This document shows positions 1 to 7,981 of a stretch of DNA of 51,918 nt, piece by piece; within the stretch, counting starts at the first letter, position 1; each line of letters begins with the position of its first letter. The stretch is taken from assembly GCA_024278315.1 (NCBI GenBank), contig JAJRTL010000369.1, positions 1 through 51,918 of the forward strand. The letters run 5' to 3'. The DNA is from Planctomycetota bacterium. Lineage in GTDB: Bacteria; Planctomycetota; UBA1135; GCA-002748355. The notes under the pieces are model-generated. The model was given only the letters and a program-made list of their open reading frames with translations, had not been told where the DNA came from and searched no databases. The position numbers were made by a program, and so were the translations under genes.

Positions 1-58
1 CACAGAGAAACAACAAGACGATCTCTGTGTTCCTCTGTGCTCTCCGTGAGGTTCCTCT
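1..58. repeat. Imperfect CTCTGTG-type repeat with hairpin
   Basis: CACAGAGA at 1-8 is the reverse complement of TCTCTGTG at 22-29, giving an 8-bp stem. It is followed by two more CTCTGTG-like steps (CTCTGTGTTC, CTCTGTGCTC). The element may continue left of the window. Similar CTCTGTG-rich intergenic runs are common in some bacterial groups, but no function can be assigned here. Confidence 0.45.
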
Positions 59-358
59 TGATCACCAAGTCTCCTCAGTCTCCCTGTATCTTGCGGAGAG
101 GAGCACCCTTCTTGACTCATTTGTCCACTGCTTGTCGGGTCAAGTGCTCTAGCTGCCTCCACCTTGGGTGCTAGATCAGAACGAGAGCCCTCAGGTCCTC
201 AGTTCTTCCGCAGGATGGGCAGTGCCATCTCGAAGCTTGGGGTAGTGAGCTCATGGGGTCTGCCGCGATATGCTGCTGACGTCGCGGTTGAGATGCCTTG
301 TGGGCGATGATGCTCTCTTCTGTCTGCATGTCAGGATCGGAGTCGTCAAGCATGATCG
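59..358. other. Non-coding stretch upstream of the dnaJ-like gene
   Basis: No convincing gene was seen. A 60-codon open frame on the minus strand (171-353) contains one CPSCG motif but has no second zinc-ligand pair and no strong ribosome-binding site. No heat-shock operator such as CIRCE or HAIR was recognised. Confidence 0.5.
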
Positions 359-387
359 TTGACCTCTCCGCCTGCTGCTTGTATCCC
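359..387 (+). promoter_or_regulatory. Candidate sigma70-type promoter for dnaJ-cbpM
   Basis: TTGACC (359-364) and TATCCC (382-387) are separated by 17 bases, with the likely transcript start near 394 and the TTG start codon at 416. This is a pattern match only. Confidence 0.4.
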
Positions 388-415
388 TGAGTGTTGGATT
401 CGTCAGGAGGATGCG

Positions 416-1441
416 TTGAAGTTTCGGGACTACTACAAGGTGTTGGGTGTCGAGCGCGGTGCCAGCGCCGAGGACATCAAGAAGTCCTATCGGAAGCTCG
501 CCATGAAGTGGCATCCGGATCGCCATCAGGGCGACGCGAAGGAGAAGGCGGAGGAGCAGTTCAAGGGCATCAGTGAGGCCTATGAGGTGCTCAAGGATCC
601 CCAGACGCGAGCCAAGTACGACAAGTTCGGTGAGCACTGGAAAGAGGGGCAGGACTTCAGGCCACCACCTGGCGAGCAGACCATGGGCAGGGAGGAGTTC
701 GAGCGGTCCTTCGGTGGGGGGTTCTCCGACTTCTTCTCGGAGATGTTCGGGCGGCAGTATGGTGAGCACTTCCAGGGCGGCAGTTCCCAGCATGCCCGGT
801 ACAGCTACCGTGGGGCCGATGTCCGTGCCGAGATGAGGCTCTCGCTTTCGGACGCTATCCGGGGCGGCAAGAGCAGCTTTACCCTCCCTGTGACCATCCC
901 CTGTCCCCGCTGTGGTGGCGTGGGCTACATCGGAGAGCATGTCTGTCCCGTTTGCGTGGGCGTCGGGTCGGTGCAGGAGCGAAAGACCATCGACCTCAAG
1001 ATCCCCGAAGACATCCACGAGGGGCAGACGCTGCGGCTGCGCGGCCTCGGACAACCCGGTGGCCAAGGCGGTGAGCCGGGTGACCTGCACCTGGTCCTTC
1101 ATCTCGAGGACGATGCGATCTTCCGTCGACGCGGTGATTCGATCGAGGGCGATCTGCCCATCGCGCCCTGGGAAGCAGTCGATGGGACCAAGGCTCTCGT
1201 GCGCACGGCCCGTGGTGAAGTCGAGGTCAAGATTCCAGCAGGCAGCCAGTCGGGCTCGCGTCTGCGGCTGCGCGCGCAAGGTCTCAGCGATGGCAAGGGC
1301 CGGTATGGGGACTTCTACGTCGTCGTCCGGATTGCGATGCCTGACTCCCTTACGGCGAGGCAGAAGGAGTTGATCCGGGAGGCGGGCAAGGCCGGGCCCG
1401 CATGCCCAAAGGGCGGTCTTCGCCAGGGGGGGGCTTCATGA
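416..1441 (+). CDS. dnaJ: DnaJ/CbpA-like Hsp40 co-chaperone with a half-size zinc domain
   Basis: Hsp40 proteins stimulate the ATPase of DnaK and deliver unfolded substrates. The J domain occupies residues 1-75 with the HPD triad at 33-35, followed by a Gly/Phe-rich linker (about 95-125) and two C-terminal beta-sandwich substrate domains (about 130-330). Only two CxxC pairs are present (C163/C166 and C177/C180) instead of the four of classical DnaJ, so at most one zinc centre is possible. The TTG start at 416 is chosen because AGGAGG at 405-410 precedes it by 5 bases and the protein then begins MKFRDYY, the family's usual start; a frame open further upstream lacks such support. The 3' end overlaps the next gene (ATGA), which is CbpM-like. 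The protein is therefore functionally closer to CbpA, whose partner is CbpM. 341 aa. Confidence 0.9.
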   Translation: MKFRDYYKVLGVERGASAEDIKKSYRKLAMKWHPDRHQGDAKEKAEEQFKGISEAYEVLKDPQTRAKYDKFGEHWKEGQDFRPPPGEQTMGREEFERSFGGGFSDFFSEMFGRQYGEHFQGGSSQHARYSYRGADVRAEMRLSLSDAIRGGKSSFTLPVTIPCPRCGGVGYIGEHVCPVCVGVGSVQERKTIDLKIPEDIHEGQTLRLRGLGQPGGQGGEPGDLHLVLHLEDDAIFRRRGDSIEGDLPIAPWEAVDGTKALVRTARGEVEVKIPAGSQSGSRLRLRAQGLSDGKGRYGDFYVVVRIAMPDSLTARQKELIREAGKAGPACPKGGLRQGGAS

Positions 1442-1710
1442 GCGCTGAACAAGGAAAGGCCCTCATCGAGGGGCAGCTCTACCTGACTCTCGAACTGGTA
1501 GCAGAGTGCTATGAGGTCCAGGTCAGCTGGTTGACGGAGGTCTATGAGCTGGGCCTTCTCGGCCATGGAGAGCGCATCGAGAGCCGGATCGCCATCCCGG
1601 TGATCCGACTCGATCGCGTGGCGCGCGTCATCCGCATGCACTTCCACTACGGCCAAGAACTGACCAGTCTGGAGCCGCTCCTCGAAGCGGAGGAGCGCGA
1701 CAGCCTTTGA
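1438..1710 (+). CDS. cbpM: CbpM-like chaperone modulator (MerR-type helical protein)
   Basis: In proteobacteria CbpM binds the J domain of CbpA and inhibits it. This 90-aa product has the expected small size, a MerR_2-like N-terminal helical part (residues about 12-40, ending in YELGLL) and the [16 protein letters not shown] helix resembling the CbpM core. The ATG at 1438 overlaps the TGA of the DnaJ-like gene, indicating translational coupling and matching the usual cbpA-cbpM order. A DNA-binding role like that of HspR is less likely, because the first helices lack the typical MerR recognition pattern. Confidence 0.75.
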   Translation: MSAEQGKALIEGQLYLTLELVAECYEVQVSWLTEVYELGLLGHGERIESRIAIPVIRLDRVARVIRMHFHYGQELTSLEPLLEAEERDSL

Positions 1711-1776
1711 CTTCGAGGTCTACGACGGATTGGTTCCGTCATCGTGTGTGCCATGCGCTGGTGCCGGAGGGTCTTC

Positions 1777-2166
1777 ATGGGAGCCATGTTCATTCTGTAT
1801 GTCGCCGATCAGGATCGAAGCGAGGCCTTCTATGCCAAGGCCTTGCAGCAAGGACCGAGCTTGAGCGTTCCTGGGATGACGGAGTTCGATCTGGGGGGTG
1901 GGGCGACACTTGGCCTCATGCCATCGAAGGGCATCAGACGTTTGTTGGGGGACGTGCTCCCTGACCCGGAGAAGGCCACCGGAATCCCTCGTGCCGAGTT
2001 GTACCTGCGCGTCGAGGATGCCGAACGACAACATCGATGGGCTTTGGATGCCGGTGCCGTGGAGTTGAGTCCGCTGGCCGATCGGGATTGGGGGGATCGG
2101 GCTGCCTACAGCATGGATCCTGATGGCCACGTCCTCGTCTTTGCGGAGCCTCTTCCGCGCACTTGA
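1777..2166 (+). CDS. VOC-fold (glyoxalase/bleomycin-resistance) protein
   Basis: The 129-aa protein has the paired beta-alpha-beta-beta-beta modules of the vicinal oxygen chelate fold: FILYVADQDRSEAFYAKAL opens the first module and AELYLRVEDAERQHRWALDAG the second. It ends with the typical YSMDPDGHVLVFAEP segment. Members include glyoxalase I, dioxygenases and drug-binding proteins; the substrate here is unknown. The ATG at 1777 is preferred over one at 1744 because GGAGGG lies 7 bases upstream and the fold begins directly after it. It stands 66 bp after the cbpM-like gene and converges with the M16 peptidase gene. Confidence 0.8.
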   Translation: MGAMFILYVADQDRSEAFYAKALQQGPSLSVPGMTEFDLGGGATLGLMPSKGIRRLLGDVLPDPEKATGIPRAELYLRVEDAERQHRWALDAGAVELSPLADRDWGDRAAYSMDPDGHVLVFAEPLPRT

Positions 2167-2214
2167 TCGGGTGTGGCCTCCAGCGCCCGGCTGCACTGGC
2201 ACCACCTGAGGTGC

Positions 2215-3741
2215 TCAATCCTGTTTTCTTTCGTCCTCTTCGCGGAACCAGTTCTCGAACTCGCGTTCGACCTCGTCGATGTCGCTGCTCTTGGGCATGG
2301 CCACACCCTGTGAGACGGGCTCCTGCCGGACTCGTTGTCGGGGGCGGCTTTGGCGGAGACGTCGGATGTGTCGCGGCAGCCACCAGATCAGGGCTGCCGC
2401 TGCGCCCAGGCTCGCGATGAAGATCCAGAAGAGGCGGTAGGAGGGGCGGATGAGGTCGATGGAGTCCGAGATCACGAACTGTCTCTCGGGAGGCAGAAGG
2501 GCTTTGACTCTCGCGGCGAACGCGTTCGGATCCAGCTCCGCGACGGTCCTGCGCAGGTCGGGTGCGCGGTCGGGGCCGAGAAGGGCCCAGGTGAGCTCGG
2601 TACAGCGCAGGAGGCTTTGTGCGCTCGAGACGCTGAGCGAACCCAGGACGGAGAGGCGCGCCCGCTTGTAGTTCTCCGCGCTGACGGAGGATAGATCCGC
2701 GAAGGCCAGCTCGGTTCCCTCCAGGACCGAGGGCAGGTTGTTCCGTTCGCCCACATCGATCCGGCAGTCGAACCGCCAGATGGCATCTCGGATCACGAGC
2801 CTGGCGGCGGGTGCGTAGGCCAGGCCGCGCTTGCTGCGGATTTCATCGAAGATGGCGTCATCGAGAAGCGTCTTGGCGACGAGGAGCGTCGCCAGGTCCT
2901 GGGGGCCTGTAGGTTCGATGAGGTATCCCGTGATGACGAACCCGCGTCGATCGCTCGCCGGCCTCATGCCGGTTTGCATGCGGCTGCGCCCGAAGCGCGG
3001 ATGCAAGGCTTGCAGGGTGCGTGTGCCGCTGCCTTGGCTCATGCCGGCAAGCTGCGTCTGGATGCGCGTCGTGCATTCCTGACTCGGGACCTGTCCCGAG
3101 AAGGCCACGACGAGGTTGTCGAGCTTGTAGTGGCGCTGATACCAGGCTTGGAGCTTGGGCAGATCGACGCTCCCGACGCTGCTCTCGGAGCCGGCGATGC
3201 TGCGGCCGAGTGGGTGGTCTCCGTACAGGAGCGCCTCGAAGGTCGGCGCCTTGCCATGCGCATGGCGGGTCTGGATCTCTTCGATGACGATGCCGCGTTC
3301 GCGGTCGACCTCCTTCGGGGCGAAGCCTGGCTGGGCGAGTTGCTCGGTCAGCCAGTCCACCGCATAGCGCCAGTCGCGGACCGGGACCGAGACCCAGTAG
3401 GCCGTCCAATCCTCCGTGGTCTGGCCGTTGGATTGACCACCACGCCTACGGAGACCCTGGATGAGTTCCTTCTCACTCCGCGTCTGCGTGCTGAGAAAGA
3501 GGCAATGCTCCAGGAAGTGGCTGATGCCCGCCTCGGTGCGATCCTCGTCGCGGGAGCCGACTCCGACCAGGACGAGCAGGTGAAAGCTGCCTTCCTCCGC
3601 GCTCGGAAAGTCCCAGACTCTCAGCCCGGTGTCTGAATCCCGTGTTTCTCCGGGCCACCCCGGCATGGCCTGGGCCAAGAGGGGGCAGGTGGAGAGGGTG
3701 AGGATCAGGATGAGGAGCCAGGGTCGCACAGTAATCTCCAA
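2215..3741 (-). CDS. Exported M16-family zinc peptidase with C-terminal membrane anchor
   Basis: M16 (pitrilysin/insulinase) peptidases bind zinc through an inverted HxxEH motif. Here HFLEH is at residues 75-79 and the third ligand region, ERGIVIEEI, lies about 75 residues later. Residues 1-25 form a signal peptide (hydrophobic LLILILTLSTCPLLAQA). The N-terminal catalytic and C-terminal M16_C domains fill residues about 38-420, so this is one half of a classical M16 clamp that would need a partner or dimer. A predicted membrane segment at 437-455, followed by an Arg-rich then acidic tail of about 53 residues, suggests the peptidase domain faces the periplasm and the tail the cytoplasm. No second M16 gene is adjacent. 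508 aa. Confidence 0.87.
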   Translation of the reverse strand: MEITVRPWLLILILTLSTCPLLAQAMPGWPGETRDSDTGLRVWDFPSAEEGSFHLLVLVGVGSRDEDRTEAGISHFLEHCLFLSTQTRSEKELIQGLRRRGGQSNGQTTEDWTAYWVSVPVRDWRYAVDWLTEQLAQPGFAPKEVDRERGIVIEEIQTRHAHGKAPTFEALLYGDHPLGRSIAGSESSVGSVDLPKLQAWYQRHYKLDNLVVAFSGQVPSQECTTRIQTQLAGMSQGSGTRTLQALHPRFGRSRMQTGMRPASDRRGFVITGYLIEPTGPQDLATLLVAKTLLDDAIFDEIRSKRGLAYAPAARLVIRDAIWRFDCRIDVGERNNLPSVLEGTELAFADLSSVSAENYKRARLSVLGSLSVSSAQSLLRCTELTWALLGPDRAPDLRRTVAELDPNAFAARVKALLPPERQFVISDSIDLIRPSYRLFWIFIASLGAAAALIWWLPRHIRRLRQSRPRQRVRQEPVSQGVAMPKSSDIDEVEREFENWFREEDERKQD

Positions 3742-3900
3742 TATCTCCAGCCGGGGCGAGGCGTCAATGGGAGGGCGTATCTTCCCACTACCTCCAGGTG
3801 GCGCCAGGCCCCGTCGCCAGTGCAGGTCCCCCGGCGCGGAGGGTCAGGGAGCCCACAGGGTTTACGCACAAGGGGTAGCCCTGGATTCCCTTCCCTTTCA

Positions 3901-3928
3901 TTGAACAGCGGCCCCTCCCTGCTAGATT
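3901..3928 (+). promoter_or_regulatory. Candidate promoter of the nuo operon
   Basis: TTGAAC (3901-3906) and TAGATT (3923-3928) are 16 bases apart and 55 bases upstream of the nuoA ATG, in the 242-bp gap between the divergent M16 and nuoA genes. It resembles a sigma70-type promoter; no transcript evidence exists. Confidence 0.4.
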
Positions 3929-3983
3929 GCTTGCCCTGGTCGACTCTCCGGGATTTCCGGAGCGCTTCCCAGCCTGAAAGCGG

Positions 3984-4490
3984 ATGTACTACGACTTCCT
4001 CAATGTCGCCGTGTTGGCTCTGGGGGGTCTCGGGTTCGTGTATGTGAACCTGCTGATCTTCTCCCTGATCCGGCCCAACAAGCCCTCGAAGCTCAAGCTC
4101 TCGACCTACGAATGTGGGATGGAGGCCTTTGGAAGCTCATGGGTGCGCTTCGACATGCGCTTCTACAGCGTGGCGCTGATCTTCTTGATCTTCGATCTCG
4201 AAATCGCCTTCCTCTTCCCCTGGTCCGTGGCCTTCCGGGACCTGGGGATGATCGCCCGGGTCGAGGGTCTGATTTTCATCCTAATCCTTTTTGTGGGCCT
4301 GATTTACGTCTGGGTGCGCGGGGATCTGGACTGGGTCAAGAGCTTCTCTCAGGGGCGCGCCATCCGCTTGGGGCCGACGGCAGAAGAGGAGGCCATGCTG
4401 CTGCGGATGCAGGTCGAGCAGGCCTTGTCCGAGGCTTCTGCCCTCAGGACGGTAGAAGAGGGTGAGAGCTCAACCGAAGCGACCGTGTAA
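3984..4490 (+). CDS. nuoA: NADH-quinone oxidoreductase subunit A
   Basis: NuoA is a small membrane subunit of complex I lying near the quinone site. Three membrane helices are visible (about residues 6-28, 62-84 and 90-112), as is the family motif STYECGMEAFG with the FDMRFY segment before helix 2. At 168 aa it is longer than most homologues because of a charged C-terminal tail after residue 115. It is the first gene of the nuo operon. The stop TAA at 4488 is followed in the same frame by 18 coding-like, acidic codons ending at TGA 4548. Confidence 0.95.
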   Translation: MYYDFLNVAVLALGGLGFVYVNLLIFSLIRPNKPSKLKLSTYECGMEAFGSSWVRFDMRFYSVALIFLIFDLEIAFLFPWSVAFRDLGMIARVEGLIFILILFVGLIYVWVRGDLDWVKSFSQGRAIRLGPTAEEEAMLLRMQVEQALSEASALRTVEEGESSTEATV

Positions 4491-4584
4491 GGCGGGGGAT
4501 CCGAAGACGCTGACGCCAAGAAGGCGGGTGAGACTGATGACGCCTGAATCCCTGTTCCATTTCAAAGCTGGAGCCTGATCCCAC

Positions 4585-5094
4585 ATGGGCATCCTCGAAA
4601 ACTCGCTGGAAGAGAACGTCCTGACGACTTCGGTCGACCGTCTCGCCAACTGGGCGCGCCGTTCCTCCGTGTGGCCCATGACCTTTGGTCTGGCCTGCTG
4701 CGCGATCGAGATGATGGCCGTGGGCTGCGCTCACCACGATCTGGACCGTTTCGGTGCAGGAGCCTTCCGGGCCACGCCAAGGCAGTGCGACCTGATGATC
4801 ATTGCGGGCACGGTGACCTACAAGATGGCCGAGTCCATCCAGCGACTCTGGGAACAGATGCCGGATCCCAAGTACGCCCTGGCCATGGGAGCCTGCGCGA
4901 CCGGTGGCGGCCCCTACTACAAGTACGGTTACCACGTCGTGAAGGGTGTGGACCGCATCATTCCCGTGGACATCTATCTCCCCGGATGCCCGCCACGGCC
5001 TGAGGCCCTGATGGACGCCATCATGGCTCTCCAGGCCAAGATCGATCGGGACAGGGTGATTCGCAAGCGGCCCGGTCAAGTGCTCGAGGCCTAG
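4585..5094 (+). CDS. nuoB: NADH-quinone oxidoreductase subunit B
   Basis: NuoB (PSST) carries the N2 [4Fe-4S] cluster, the last iron-sulfur centre before quinone. The four ligands are visible: the tandem C38-C39 in [12 protein letters not shown]104 in GACATGGG, and C135 in [11 protein letters not shown]. The length of 169 aa is normal for the soluble core subunit. It follows nuoA after a 94-bp gap and sits 3 bp before nuoC. Confidence 0.97.
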   Translation: MGILENSLEENVLTTSVDRLANWARRSSVWPMTFGLACCAIEMMAVGCAHHDLDRFGAGAFRATPRQCDLMIIAGTVTYKMAESIQRLWEQMPDPKYALAMGACATGGGPYYKYGYHVVKGVDRIIPVDIYLPGCPPRPEALMDAIMALQAKIDRDRVIRKRPGQVLEA

Positions 5095-5097
5095 GAC

Positions 5098-5643
5098 ATG
5101 AACTTCGACGAGATCGCCGACCGCATCGAAGAACTCCACCAGGGTGCCGTGCAGGCCCGTGTCGGGGAGCCCGCCAAGGATCCCTACCTGCGCATCTCAT
5201 CGGAGTCCTTGGTCGAGGTGATGCGGACCCTGCACGCCGACCGCGATCTGGCCTTCGAGCTTCTGATCTCGGTCACCGGCATGGATTGGTCGACCTGGAC
5301 GCCCAAGATGCCACGCGTCAAGAAGGGCGATGAGCCTCTGCCCGAGCCGGAGTCGCCGGTTTCCCGCTATGAAGTGGTCTATCACCTCTTGAGCGTGAGC
5401 CAGAACCATCGCCTCGTGATCAAGGTGGCCTGCGCCGACGACGAGCGGCCGGCCCAGCCTACCCTCACCGGAATCTATCCAGCCGCCGATTGGCTCGAGC
5501 GGGAGACCTGGGATCTCATGGGCATCGATTTCCAGGGGCACCCCGACCTGCGGCGCATTCTTTGCGCCGAGGACTGGGTCGGCCATCCGCTGCGGAAAGA
5601 CTACGAGTTCCCCACGGAGTACCACGGCATCAGCGCCGAGTAA
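5098..5643 (+). CDS. nuoC: NADH-quinone oxidoreductase subunit C
   Basis: NuoC (30-kDa subunit) is a peripheral-arm protein of the hydrogenase-like module. The family signature appears near the C terminus: WLERETWDLMGIDFQGHPDLRR (from about residue 131), followed by LRKDYEFP. A short proline- and lysine-rich insertion lies near residues 75-88. It is separate from nuoD, unlike the fused nuoCD of enterobacteria. 181 aa, ATG 3 bp after the nuoB stop. Confidence 0.95.
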   Translation: MNFDEIADRIEELHQGAVQARVGEPAKDPYLRISSESLVEVMRTLHADRDLAFELLISVTGMDWSTWTPKMPRVKKGDEPLPEPESPVSRYEVVYHLLSVSQNHRLVIKVACADDERPAQPTLTGIYPAADWLERETWDLMGIDFQGHPDLRRILCAEDWVGHPLRKDYEFPTEYHGISAE

Positions 5644-5660
5644 GGAGACAGGACGATAGC

Positions 5661-6842
5661 ATGAGTCAGCTCCAGGAAATGGAGAAGCGCCTGGCAGACG
5701 GGCAGCGCGAATACGTGCTGGACGTCAAGACGCAGGACATGGAGATCAACATGGGGCCGCAGCATCCGGCGACCCATGGTGTGCTTCGCGTTGTCCTGAC
5801 GGCTGACGGCGAGGTCCTGACTTCGGCGACGCCCTATGTGGGCTACATTCATCGCTGCGCTGAGAAGATCGGTGAGTCGGTCGACTACAAGATGTTCTTG
5901 CCCTACACCGACCGCTACGACTACCTCGCGGCCATGAACAACAACGTCGGCTACTGCCTGGCCGTCGAGAAAGCCGGAGGGATCGAGGTCCCTCCGCGGG
6001 CCACCTGGCTGCGCATGATCATCTGCGAACTCAATCGCATCGGTTCGCACCTCATCGCCTTCGGCACCTACGGTCTCGATCTGGGCGCGTTCACGCCCTT
6101 CCTCTATGGCTTCCGTGAGCGCGAGTGGGTGATGTCACTCTTCGAGAAGCTCTGTGGCGCGAGGCTGACCTACAGCTATGCCTACCCGGGTGGAGTCATC
6201 AATGACGCGCCCGAAGGTTGGCTGGACGAGTTGCTGCGCTTTTGCGATGTCTTTGACAAGAAATACCAGGAATACGATGCCCTGCTGACGCGCAACAAGA
6301 TCTTCATCGAGCGCACCCGGAACGTCGGGATCGTCACCAAGGACCAGGCCTTGCGTTATGGCTGGACCGGCCCGAGCTTGCGGGCCTCAGGCGTGCGCTT
6401 CGACGTGCGCGAGTCGCAGCCCTACCTCTTCTACGACCAGATCTCCTTCGATGTGCCGATCGGTCGCGGCGAGATGGGGACCACCGGGGATTGTTGGGAT
6501 CGCTACTACGTGCGCATGCTGGAGATGCTGCAATGCACACGCATGCTGCGACAATGCGTCGAGCGCATCCAGGCCGACACGACTCCGGGCGAGTTCTTGA
6601 CCAAGCTCAAGAACTACAGAATCACGCCGGGCGAAGCCTACGTCGGTATCGACAACCCTCGCGGTGAACTCGGACACTACGTCGTCGCTGATGGCAAGGA
6701 CGTTGCATACCGCATCAAGATCCGCGGCCCCTCCTTCTGCAACCTCAGCATCCTTCCGGAGATCCTTCCGGGAGCCATGCTCGCCGATGCCGTGGCCATC
6801 ATCGGATCCATGGATATCGTTCTCGGGGAGGTGGATCGTTGA
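5661..6842 (+). CDS. nuoD: NADH-quinone oxidoreductase subunit D
   Basis: NuoD (49-kDa subunit) forms the quinone-binding cavity with NuoB. The signature MGPQHPATHGVLR lies at residues about 30-42, with its His contributing to the quinone site, and the C terminus ends DIVLGEVDR as expected. The ATG at 5661 is preceded by GGAGACAGGACG after the nuoC stop. The frame stays open further upstream inside nuoC, but that part is not NuoD-like. 393 aa. The TGA overlaps the nuoH ATG by one base. Confidence 0.97.
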   Translation: MSQLQEMEKRLADGQREYVLDVKTQDMEINMGPQHPATHGVLRVVLTADGEVLTSATPYVGYIHRCAEKIGESVDYKMFLPYTDRYDYLAAMNNNVGYCLAVEKAGGIEVPPRATWLRMIICELNRIGSHLIAFGTYGLDLGAFTPFLYGFREREWVMSLFEKLCGARLTYSYAYPGGVINDAPEGWLDELLRFCDVFDKKYQEYDALLTRNKIFIERTRNVGIVTKDQALRYGWTGPSLRASGVRFDVRESQPYLFYDQISFDVPIGRGEMGTTGDCWDRYYVRMLEMLQCTRMLRQCVERIQADTTPGEFLTKLKNYRITPGEAYVGIDNPRGELGHYVVADGKDVAYRIKIRGPSFCNLSILPEILPGAMLADAVAIIGSMDIVLGEVDR

Positions 6843-7978
6843 TGTTGTCTCTGCTCGTAACCCTTGGGGCGGCGCAACAGGTCGGCTCCACTGTCGAGAA
6901 TCCCGAGACGGGCATCCTCGAAGGAATCTTCGATGGTTGGTTCGGCGATACGTTTGGTCCCCTGGTGTCTGCGGTCTTGGGGCTCATCATCGTCCTGACT
7001 CTCTGTTCGCTCCTGCCGATGTTCTGGACATGGGCCGAGCGCAGGATCGCAGGCCGCATCCAGCAGCGCCCCGGCCCCAACCGGGTGGGTCCCTTCGGGC
7101 TGATCCAGGCCCTGGCGGACGGCATCAAGCTGATGTTCAAAGAGGACATCATCCCCACCCAGTCCAGTCGCTTCCTGTTCATGTTGGCGCCGGGCATCGT
7201 GCTGGCCGGGACCTTCGTCGCCTTCGGGATGTTGCCTCTCTCGCCGAGCGTCATCGTCGTCAACACTCATCTGGGCATCTACCTCATCACGGCCTTCCTC
7301 GCCTTGGATGCCATCGGCGTGATCATGGCTGGCTGGGCCTCCAACAACAAATGGTCGATCCTGGGCGCCATGCGCGAAGCCGCGCAGATGGTCAGTTATG
7401 AGATTCCGCTGGGCATCCTCTTCCTCATGGCCGGCGTGACCTACGGCAGCCTGAACCTCGTCGACATGGTCGCCGAGCAAGAAGGCGGGCTCTTCGGTAT
7501 TGGCCAATGGATGCTCTTCCGCTTCCCGCCCTTCGGATTCATCGGCTTCCTGGTCTTCTACGTGGCCATCCTTGCCGAGGCCAAGCGCGCTCCCTTCGAC
7601 CTGCCCGAGGCCGAGTCCGAACTCGTGAGCGGTTTCCATACCGAGTACTCCGGTATCCGCTTCTCGTTCTTCTTCCTGGCCGAGTATGCGGCCATGTTCC
7701 TGCTCTCGGGCGTCGCAGTCTGCATCTTCCTTGGCGGATGGAACCTCCCCTTCATCTCCGGGTCCTTCTGGCGTGATAACGGGATGTTCGGCGAGCTGCT
7801 TGCCGTCATCTCCATGCTTTTCAAGTCGTTCATCCTGGTCTTCGTCATGCTCTGGTTGCGTTGGACCCTTCCTCGCATCCGCGTCGACCAGGTCATGAGC
7901 TTCTGCTACAAGTACCTGACGCCTGCGGCTTTCGCTTGTCTTCTAGCCGCCGTGTTTTGGGCGGAGACCAAGGTGTAG
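6842..7978 (+). CDS. nuoH: NADH-quinone oxidoreductase subunit H
   Basis: NuoH (ND1) is the membrane subunit that joins the quinone cavity to the proton pumps. Diagnostic stretches are ERRIAGRIQQRPGPNRVGP, AQMVSYEIPLG and PFDLPEAESELVSGFHTEY. Eight or more hydrophobic segments are present. At 378 aa it is longer than the roughly 325 aa of enterobacterial NuoH, mainly through N-terminal and loop residues (an extra segment around SLNLVDMVAEQEG). The ATG at 6842 follows GGGGAGG; a TTG one codon earlier is possible. Confidence 0.96.
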   Translation: MLSLLVTLGAAQQVGSTVENPETGILEGIFDGWFGDTFGPLVSAVLGLIIVLTLCSLLPMFWTWAERRIAGRIQQRPGPNRVGPFGLIQALADGIKLMFKEDIIPTQSSRFLFMLAPGIVLAGTFVAFGMLPLSPSVIVVNTHLGIYLITAFLALDAIGVIMAGWASNNKWSILGAMREAAQMVSYEIPLGILFLMAGVTYGSLNLVDMVAEQEGGLFGIGQWMLFRFPPFGFIGFLVFYVAILAEAKRAPFDLPEAESELVSGFHTEYSGIRFSFFFLAEYAAMFLLSGVAVCIFLGGWNLPFISGSFWRDNGMFGELLAVISMLFKSFILVFVMLWLRWTLPRIRVDQVMSFCYKYLTPAAFACLLAAVFWAETKV

Positions 7979-7981
7979 ACG

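Noticed and set aside
171-353. 60-codon open frame on the minus strand with one CPSCG motif
   Set aside because: Only one Cys pair, weak ribosome-binding site, no recognised family; overlapping non-coding sequence.
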